Positions 1 to 6,858 of a stretch of 11,932 nt of DNA are shown here, piece after piece. Numbering within the stretch: the stretch's first letter is position 1; each line of letters starts with the position of its first letter. Where the stretch lies: the NCBI GenBank assembly GCA_015680635.1, contig JAABOA010000663.1, forward strand, positions 1 to 11,932. Reading direction: 5' to 3'. Below the pieces are notes generated by a model, which saw only the letters and a list, made by a program, of their open reading frames with translations, was not told where the DNA came from and did no database searches. Position numbers and translations under genes: made by a program. The stretch comes from Lunasporangiospora selenospora. Its lineage: Eukaryota > Mortierellomycota > Mortierellomycetes > Mortierellales > Mortierellaceae.

Positions 1-378
1 AAAAAAAGTAAAAGACAAGCTGGGCCATTAAGGTTAAGACTCTCCTTTGCCCTTGTCTAAGCTTCTTTTTTGATAAGAAAACTTATCTAGTAAAAAGAGA
101 GTTATCGTGTTCCGCCCAACGAGATTTTCTCGTCCTTTGTGTAGCATTGACCATCTTTTCGCCCGACCCAACCAAAGTAACGGGCACAGAACAGCACGAG
201 AACTACGATCCCCGACAAACAATCATATCGGATCGGGGATAACACCTCTCAAAGGAGTTGGGGGAACAAAGGAATGCTCTCCGGCACTCTCTTCTGCTCG
301 CACGCTCGGCTTTTGCAGAAGAGTTAATAATAGATAAGCGCTGCCATGGGGTATTGCCAGGTCAGAGAGAGCACTCAC
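1..378 (-). other. Phosphoglucomutase intron 3 (partial, runs off left edge)
   Basis: It begins with the donor GTGAGT directly after the microexon (CCTGGAG|GTGAGT on the minus strand). No continuation of the phosphoglucomutase frame can be found to position 1, so the acceptor lies outside the window. The interval contains an 8-bp perfect inverted repeat, ATCCCCGA at 208-215 and TCGGGGAT at 233-240, with a 17-nt loop. I recognise no tRNA, snRNA or protein in it. The open frames on both strands here have no family resemblance. Confidence 0.75.
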
Positions 379-1327
379 CTCCAGGGTTGTGGGATGCGGT
401 CAAGAGAATACCACCTATTGGAAGTCAAAAAAGGATCACACAGCGCAGGTTAGTGATTGATGCAGGCAATAATGAACAGCGGCCAGAGAACGTGTATTCG
501 TCAATTCGCTCTATTTCGGCTTCGTGAAACAGCGTGTTCTGACTCAGGTCAAGAAATGACGACCTGTCGACTGCCCAACACACACATTGTTGTTTTTGTT
601 GACGGTTGTCCCTCCCAAAAGGGTTTATTGCTGATTTCCCACGACATGGTCGGAGGTCCGGTTTCAACCACCCAGCCCAGCGCCACTAATGGCCGTCGGA
701 GCGATCCAAGGTCCCAGACATATCAGCAGCGTATCTTTGAAAGAAAAACTTACCCGTTGCCTTGCGGATACGGATGAGGTTGGAGGCAGCAGGAGTCGAG
801 AGAATGGTGTTCTGGCCGATGATCAGCTTGGTAACCTGGAAAAATAAACAGGATCGTACGAATGAACAAGTCGCAAAGGAGACGTTAATCCAAAGCACAA
901 AAGTACATTTCCCACGACATGATTGGGAAGGGAGGGGATAAGGCATCAATGATGTCAAGGGTGGTATTGGTGCTTGGGGCAAAAAGGGAAGAAAAATATG
1001 CAAGTAGGCAATGCATCCTCGGGATGTGGCCACCAAATTTTCCCTGACATCAACGCGATCCTCGAGAGATGAAAAAAAGTCACTTGCCTCGTTTCCAGCA
1101 GCGATGCGGATGATCATCTGAACTGCATCCTTGGAGAAATAGCGACCGTCGCCTCCAACGACCAAAGTTGCACCCTTGGCACCGGTGGGAATAGCCTCAA
1201 GAGTGGCCTGGATAAAGTTCTGGGTGTAGTGTTCTTGCTGGAAGACCTTGACGCGCTTGCGGAGACCGCTTGTACCAGGACGCTGGCCGTCAAAGGACTT
1301 TGTGGCAATGGACTGGATGGAAGCCAT
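379..1327 (-). CDS. pgm: Phosphoglucomutase, N-terminal part (three exons, continues off left edge)
   Basis: This enzyme interconverts glucose-1-phosphate and glucose-6-phosphate in the cytosol, linking glycolysis, glycogen/trehalose and UDP-glucose synthesis. The exons on the minus strand are 1327-1088 (80 codons), 835-754 (82 nt) and 414-379 (36 nt), and all splice phases agree. The joined protein opens [20 protein letters not shown] and has the family hallmarks [14 protein letters not shown] (about 17-30), LVVGGDGRY (55-63), [14 protein letters not shown] (86-99) and the active-site loop TASHNPGG (113-120), whose Ser115 is the phosphorylated catalytic serine by family knowledge. The start at 1327 has the context catcaATGG and matches the usual family N-terminus. 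The frame stays open upstream to 1456, but that stretch is low-complexity, pyrimidine-rich and probably 5' UTR. The next exon, expected to begin near a GPNxDFG motif, is not in the window, so intron 3 is at least 378 nt. The family call is very secure; only the N-terminal fifth or so of the protein is present. Confidence 0.95.
415..753 (-). other. Phosphoglucomutase intron 2 (339 nt, GT-AG)
   Basis: On the minus strand the donor is GCAACGG|GTAAGT and the acceptor is CCAATAG|GTGGTATT. The phase-1 split rebuilds a glycine, giving [17 protein letters not shown] across the junction exactly as the family requires. The intron carries one copy of a 15-bp word that also occurs in intron 1 (634-648 here). 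Confidence 0.92.
634..921. repeat. 15-bp exact direct repeat in two phosphoglucomutase introns
   Basis: ATTTCCCACGACATG on the plus strand (CATGTCGTGGGAAAT in the sense of the gene) occurs at 634-648 in intron 2 and at 907-921 in intron 1. Both copies have the same orientation and their flanks differ. I saw no third copy in the visible part of intron 3. The function is unknown. Confidence 0.85.
836..1087 (-). other. Phosphoglucomutase intron 1 (252 nt, GC-AG)
   Basis: On the minus strand exon 1 ends GGAAACGAG and the intron begins GCAAGTGAC, a GC donor in otherwise perfect donor context. It ends TTTTTCCAG|GTTACC. Only this junction keeps the frame and yields [15 protein letters not shown], which aligns with the conserved family segment. 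The nearest GT, four bases further on, would break the frame with exon 2. It holds the second copy of the shared 15-bp word (907-921). Confidence 0.88.
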
Positions 1328-1866
1328 TGATGAGAATGGGGACGCAATGAATGAATGAGCGGGGGAGGAGAGAGAAAGGCTGAGTAAAAGGCGGGGGTGG
1401 GAATGACAAGAGTGGAGGAGAGACGAGGTGGAATGTCGGATGCAGAGAATGGGCATCCTTTTTTTATGAAGAATGTATGTCTCCCTTATTGTCTCGCTTA
1501 CTGTGGAAGGAAATAATGACAGCCATTTTTGACCATTTGTTGCGCTGTGTGGTTGGTTCTAATGTCAGTGCCCATGTGCTCAGCGCAAGGTTCAGCCTGA
1601 CCACTCTCTCTCCTTCTTTCCACCAACCATTCCCGACAATAGCATTGTGCACTTTTCTGATCACCTCCTTTTGTCTCGATTACCAACTCTTTTTCTCCAT
1701 TACCATCAGCACCTTCATCTCCATCCCATCCTTGGCCCTTGACCAGCTGTGCTGCATTCCCACATTTTCCTCTGTTTCATTTCTGCCTGCAGCTTGGTCT
1801 CTCCACTCTTTTATTCTGCACACGGCATCCGTCCATTACCACCATTCCATCTCCCCAGAACTTGCC
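1328..1866. promoter_or_regulatory. Divergent promoter/5' UTR region between phosphoglucomutase and the GT61 gene
   Basis: This 539-bp interval separates two genes transcribed away from each other, so it must hold both promoters and both 5' UTRs. Each flank is pyrimidine-rich in the sense of its own gene: TCTCTCCTCCCCC-like runs lead into the phosphoglucomutase ATG, and CT-rich sequence covers about 1600-1860 before the GT61 ATG. This is typical of fungal core promoters and leaders. I cannot identify a clear TATA box or a specific factor site. The open frame running through 1477-1866 in phase with the GT61 gene is low-complexity and is more likely untranslated. Confidence 0.6.
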
Positions 1867-4817
1867 ATGCCCTCAAGGTTAGGCGGCTACAAGCCGCTGC
1901 TGCCCTTTTTCTCATCATCCTCAGCTGCACCGGCATCTTCAGCATCGGCGATCTTCCTACCCAGAGCTTGTCTCAGTCCACGCATCTTCCTTAGCTGCAT
2001 CCTTGTTACCTTCACCATCTCCTGGCTTCTTCTCTACTCTTATTCACATTTCTCGTTTGGACTCCGGTACGGTTCCTCGGGTGCGGTAGACAATGAGGAC
2101 TGGGCCGCACTCGAGCGTGCATCTACAAGGACGATGCACTGGCAAAACTCGACACTCGTCTCTCGCTTTCACTGCGGTTCCTCGCCTACAACATCGACTT
2201 CGATCCGTGGCTCGGGCTTTAATCGAGAGACCATTTGTACTGTCCAGAATCTCTGTGTGGATGCCGAGCGAGGTAATTAAAAGCCGGGCAAGACTCACCC
2301 TTGTTGAGCAGCCCAGTTACATGTCTTGGCAAGAAATGGCCAAAGCTCCTTGTGATTTTCAATGTCATTAACTCCTCTCTTTCTCTCACTCTCTCTCTCA
2401 CTCTCTCTCTCTCACTCTCACTCACTCACTCACTCTCTCTCTCTCTCCTCCATTGGGATATGGGGCGGAACCGTTGATCACAATAGGCGCTTGGATCCAC
2501 TTGGAGAAGGGTTCGGATGATTTCCCACTGATCAATATCGTCTCTGCGGATCCAAAATCAGACTCATACTATCGGCCTGCAGCTCTGGACCACTTCCCTC
2601 CCACTGGCTCGTATCGATTCATCGATGAAACCATCTTTCTCTACGGCCAGAACCCTACCAACAGACGCACTTGGACGCTGAACAATCTCCTACCTCTGCA
2701 TAGGTAAGTCGACCAGGGCATAGTTTTAAAGTGTCTTTCAATACCCTGCACATGAGATCATGCCGCATGAGCCGCACCCTTCCAATCAGCACACCCAACC
2801 AGCGTTGACACGATTAGGCGAGAAGACCATGTGAAGGTGGTACAGACAGATACGTGTTCGGCTCTGTCAAAAACTCGGAGCCATTCTCTCCTTTTTGTCA
2901 GGGTACTTTCCTCACAGCATTTGTTCTTGTCGCCCTTTTCACCACAATAGCATTATGAGCAGCTACGGAGGTACGCGGTCATCTTGGTTCATGCGGGTGC
3001 AAGGCAAAAGCGGCGGCAATAATGCTGGAGCAAAACAGAAACAAAACCCGCAATCACAACAATCCCAGGACGAACAGGACGTTGACCTGGATACGACCAT
3101 TCTGGCACCATCCGGACGAGAGATTGTTCTTGACTCTAGGCGAACACCTGCTTCAGGATATTATATTGGCGCACCCAGTAGTTCATTCCCGACATGCTTT
3201 TCCAAGGCAGTGATTGGACTACAGTCTAGATGCACCCGGCCTCACTGCGAGAACTTGATTGGAGGAGAGGAGCTTGTACAGTCATTGAGAGCCAAGATCT
3301 TGGATCACCTTGCACCGGCCATGATTCATTTCCAAAAGACGGACACGTCTATTATTCACCCTGTCATTGGCGAAAACGTGCCGACGGTTCACAAGTCCAA
3401 TCTGACGCTTCACACTGGAGAGACTGCACCTCGTTCCAGGATCCAGGTCGCATTGCTTGGACGATACGGAAACACGAGCATTCCAAACGCCATGGCACTT
3501 GAACTTTCACTGCTCAGGAAGGGATTCTCGGTCAAGACAATCCATCTTGATTATCCGCAGGAAATCGGCACAGCGCAGTCTGCACAGTTGTTCAAGGACC
3601 AAAACATCTTGGTTGCACCTCAGGGCGAAGGACTTGGATACTCCGAGTGGATGAACCCCGGCACAGTCGTAATTTCTGTCCTTCCTCGGTTCACACGGTC
3701 GAGCAAGATCTACACGGACAGGATGATGGCCTTTGGAAAGCGATTCCTTGCATGGGACTGTACAGATGAGACATGTGTTCAGCCGGATCGGGACCTTGCA
3801 CACGAATGTATTGAGACTGTTCCAGGAGCAGATCAGGAGCGGATTACGGCTGCAGACTTTGAAGACTTTGCCAACATGAAGGTTGATTTCCGACAGAGGT
3901 CGGTCGTGTGGAAACTGATTTCGGACTGTTATTCCAAAGACGTGAGTCGAAGGATCAATGTGGATGAGCTTTCAAGACTTGTTGAGAGTCTGGCAGTCGA
4001 CTTTAAATTGGAGGAGCGGAAACAAAAAGAAGACGACTTTCGGCATCATCGACGAGCGGATGGGGAATATGAAGGAGAAGAAGAAGATCAGGGTATGTCT
4101 GGTGAGGAAGACGAGGAGGATGTAGATAAGGAAGATGCCGTCCGGATACAAGACAAGGAAGAGGGAGACCCTGTCGATGAGGATGCTGAAGACGGGAGCG
4201 AAGAAGAAGAAGAAGGAGAAGGAGAAGGAGAAGGAGAAGGAGAAGAAGAAGAAGATATCAATGTCCACGAGTACGACACACCCAAGGGCAAGGGCAAGGG
4301 TAAGGGCAAGGGCAAGGGCAAACAGGAGGAAGCAGAGGGAGAGAATTCAGAAGAGCCTCAGAGCGAATCTGAAGAAGAGTCTGAAGATGTAGAAGAGCCT
4401 GAAGATGTAAAAGAGTCTGAAGATGCACAAGAGTCTGAGGACGGAGATGGAGCCTCGGATGAGGATGCTGAAGAGTTAAAAGAGACAACCCAAGAGACAA
4501 CAGAGCCAGAGGTTAAGGACGACCCAGCATCGCTACCAACAAACACTCCATCCAAAGTCATTGCGGGCAATGCGTACACGGACCAGGATGCTGTACCTCA
4601 GCTTAGTTTTGCAGAATTTTGTTCACGGGGCAAGTGCTGTGGGTCTGTCAAGGCGGCAAAGGCGCCGAGTGTAGGGGATGCTCGAGGCATCACACCATGT
4701 GCGGCAAGCATGTCTGCTATCGTGTTTGGGCCTCTGGGTGTCTGGGGCCAGACAGGCCAGCCGGCATCGAGCCGAGAGAGCCAGAGCTTGGTCTGGCAGG
4801 TTGACCTTAGTGGATGA
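1867..4817 (+). CDS. GT61-family glycosyltransferase, type II membrane protein with acidic repeat tail
   Basis: The exons are 1867-2272, 2487-2703 and 2951-4817, joining in frame to 829 residues. The N-terminus has a probable signal-anchor helix at residues 40-64, implying a Golgi-type enzyme with a lumenal catalytic part. GT61 (DUF563) features follow: CTVQNLCVDAERG around 124-136, FPLINIVSADP and FIDETIFLYG in exon 2, LLPLHSIMSSYGG across exon junction 2/3, FSKAVIGLQSRC about 291-302, and the C-terminal core at about 371-494 with RIQVALLGRYGN, APQGEGLGYSEWMNPGTVV and a Cys pair (WDCTDETC). Possible N-glycosylation sites are NST, NLT and NTS. A Q/N/K-rich insert sits at about 225-255. From about 562 to 734 the chain is a Glu/Asp-rich disordered tail including EG and KG repeats, ending in an FCSRGKCCG segment. 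The start at 1867 was chosen because it sits just before the anchor helix. Donor sugar and acceptor cannot be read from the sequence. Confidence 0.88.
2273..2486 (+). other. GT61 gene intron 1 (214 nt)
   Basis: The donor is GAGCGAG|GTAATT and the acceptor is CACAATAG|GCGCTTGG. The phase-1 join gives CVDAERGAWIHLEKG. A long CT tract lies before the acceptor, and the first AG downstream of that tract is the chosen acceptor. Confidence 0.88.
2372..2450 (+). repeat. CT/CTCA microsatellite inside GT61 intron 1
   Basis: About 80 nt consist almost only of CT dinucleotides with interspersed CTCA units. It lies about 36 nt before the splice acceptor, so it also serves as an extended polypyrimidine tract. 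Confidence 0.9.
2704..2950 (+). other. GT61 gene intron 2 (247 nt)
   Basis: The donor is CTGCATAG|GTAAGT and the acceptor is CCACAATAG|CATTATG. The phase-2 join gives LLPLHSIMSSYGG, continuing the GT61 domain. The acceptor AATAG is the same as in intron 1 of this gene. Confidence 0.88.
4215..4244 (+). repeat. Five tandem GGAGAA hexamers coding for Gly-Glu repeats
   Basis: Five exact GGAGAA units within a longer GAA-rich stretch code for the (EG)n part of the acidic tail of the GT61 enzyme. Six-base units keep the frame when copy number changes. Confidence 0.92.
4284..4319 (+). repeat. Six tandem AAGGGC hexamers coding for Lys-Gly repeats
   Basis: Six AAGGGC units, one ending in T, code for (KG)6 in the GT61 tail. 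This is an abrupt basic block inside an otherwise acidic region. Confidence 0.92.
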
Positions 4818-5416
4818 TGAAAAAAAAATTACAAAAAAATGTCAATACAGTAAAAGCAGCTCCTTCAGAAGCGTGTATATCAGCACATTAGTTTCTAGGT
4901 CGAGGAGGCGCGTTCTGTGTTATTCATGACTAACTAAATTTATGCAAAGGTGTCCTACTAGTCCGAGGTTTTTAGCAGCAAGCAAAAGTCAAAAAGGTAT
5001 TTTTTTTTGTCCTAGTGCAGTTGCTGGCTCTCGGATTCAGAGCCTGTGTTATGTGAGAAAGGTGCTCGGCAATGCAACATTACTACAGGCGCGTCTGGAT
5101 GCCAGCATTTCTTGATACTTTAATTTTTCGAGAATGCCATGCCTCTACTGAGCAGAAAAAGGAAAAACAAGGAAGGGATGATATGCAGGTAACCAAAGTT
5201 CACTTTGAGTAGAATTCTGCTCAACATCTCTGTTCTCTTTCTCTTTCTTCCACGCCATCTTTTCTTTTTACAATCAGCCCTGAAGACCTCTCTACATGAA
5301 TATGATACAGAACATACATTCTCTCGCTAGATTAACACCCAGCAAATGAGATGCCTCGCTTTCCTCGACCGCTCTTGTCCAGAGGTCATCTTGGAGAAGC
5401 AGGAGAGGTGACACGG

Positions 5417-5421
<5 letters not shown>

Positions 5422-5453
<32 letters not shown>
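5422..5453 (+). repeat. (GA)16 microsatellite
   Basis: Sixteen uninterrupted GA dinucleotides lie in the intergenic region between the GT61 and kelch genes. Confidence 0.95.
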
Positions 5454-5457
<4 letters not shown>

Positions 5458-6276
5458 ATGAAAGTGAAAGGAACATTGGTTCAGACATTCGACGCGTTGT
5501 ATCAAACACTGCAGAGCAAACATACGAGTACAAGGTACACAATTGCTGTCAATCGTCCATCCTCTCCCACTCTGCGGTGAATGAGAAGGAGATAATTGAG
5601 AGTAGGGAGTTGTTTACAATTTCTCTGGTGGGACCCCATTCCCGTTATTTATACAACACAACTCTGGGACAAGGAGAGGAGAGGACGGGAATTGGGCGGG
5701 AGCCGGGGAAGGGCGAGGGGTAGAGTTACGAGCTACCAGAGTAGCCATATTCTGACAACACCGTCGCACTGCACCCCTCTTTGCTGTCAACGGAATACTT
5801 GACATACACAGGCACGCAGAGAGTGAGAGAATGTGAGAGAGACATGGATGACCCAGGATGGTGGGACACGATTGTGCAGCAGACAGAGTGCCTCGGGGAT
5901 AAATAGCAAAAGGGTTCAGTGCCTGCGTGCTCATTAATCATCCTTGCCAGATACGGGCCAACAGCCGCTGCTCTTGCATGCATCTGTATGCAAATGCAGA
6001 GCTCAGTACGATCCTCACTCGACCTCCTCTCACTCACTCACTACTCTCCACCCATCCACTCTTTCTCATTCTGTCCCTTGCTCTAGGGTCGAAGTTGAAT
6101 ACAAAATGATCATGTCCCTGTCGGTTACGCAGTAATTTAGCGCCTCAAATTGGGCCGTTCCAGGAACGAGGTTCCTATTGGATGGTTGCAGTCCCCAAGT
6201 CCGCTTGTTGAGTTGCATTGGCTCCATCCTGTTGCTCTGGGCATCCATCCGTCCATCTCTGACTCGCTCTGCTCTC

Positions 6277-6530
6277 CATCTCTCTCTCTCTCTCTTTCTC
6301 TCTCACTCTCCCTCTCTCTCACACTCCTTTTCCCTCTCCCACTCTCCCACTCTCTTTCTCCATCGCCTTATCCCTGCACCTGTCTCTGTGCTACATCCTT
6401 CCTCATCCACATCTGCATCGCCATCATCATCTCCGTCCCACCCATTCTCTCTTAATCTCACTCTCTCACTCTCTCTCCCACTCTCTCACTCACTCGCTCT
6501 CTCACTCACTCTCACTCTCTCTCTCTCGTC
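6277..6530 (+). repeat. CT-rich low-complexity zone upstream of the kelch gene
   Basis: Two CT/CTCA blocks (about 6277-6362 and 6445-6530) are separated by a CAT/CCA-rich linker. They lie 330-580 bp before the kelch start codon and are pyrimidine-rich in the sense of that gene, as expected for a fungal promoter or leader. The long Ser/Leu/His open frame across them is an artefact of the repeat. Confidence 0.85.
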
Positions 6531-6858
6531 CCATCGCCATCTCATCTTTTTCATCTGCATCGATATTTGCATCTGCATCTCTCATCCTGGACAAGACACA
6601 ATCGATTACCTAATAGCCAGCCCTCTGATCTGGCTCCTCCCGCGGGGGATGAATGTTGACTTGCATCCTTCTCCTTCTCCACTCATCCTTCCCTCGACAT
6701 CCTCGGCGTGCCGGCCACGTCCTCTTCTCGCCCCCCAACTATAGACCTGCGTATTCCCCTCAGTCATCACCACAAATACTTGCCAGTGCACACTTTATTC
6801 TAGGATTCTTCTTTCAGGCACGCTCTATCCCTACTCGCACACCCGCCTACCCCACACT

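Larger units (their letters stand above)
4818..6858. other. Gene-free interval: GT61 3' flank and upstream region of the kelch gene
   Basis: The interval begins with the presumed GT61 3' UTR, which is A-rich just after the stop (4820-4855). It ends with the promoter and leader of the kelch gene. It contains a (GA)16 tract at 5422-5453 and a CT-rich zone at 6277-6530, plus a short palindrome GTTCCAGGAAC near 6155-6170. Open frames on both strands here are short, or driven by Ser/Leu from CT repeats, and show no recognisable domain, plausible splice pattern or conserved motif. I see no tRNA, snRNA or rRNA. Polyadenylation and transcription start sites cannot be placed. Confidence 0.6.

Noticed and set aside
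1328-1456. N-terminal extension of phosphoglucomutase that could be a targeting peptide
   Set aside because: It is low-complexity Ser/His/Leu from pyrimidine-rich DNA, the enzyme family is cytosolic, and the ATG at 1327 gives the usual family start.
1477-1866. Upstream in-frame extension of the GT61 protein
   Set aside because: It would add 130 hydrophobic low-complexity residues before a normal signal anchor; it fits a leader sequence better.
4215-4319. Regularly spaced repeats resembling an array
   Set aside because: They are contiguous 6-bp coding units without spacers, so not CRISPR.
4618-4817. A possible further intron or frameshift in the GT61 tail
   Set aside because: The frame is continuous and no donor/acceptor pair gives a clearly better protein; kept as a single exon.
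6155-6178. GTTCCAGGAAC plus GGTTCC as a possible heat-shock element
   Set aside because: The spacing between TTC and GAA is three bases rather than the two expected for heat-shock elements.
6178-6744. A 188-codon open frame across the CT repeats
   Set aside because: The Ser/Leu/His composition comes from CT and CTCA repeats; no domain and no start support.
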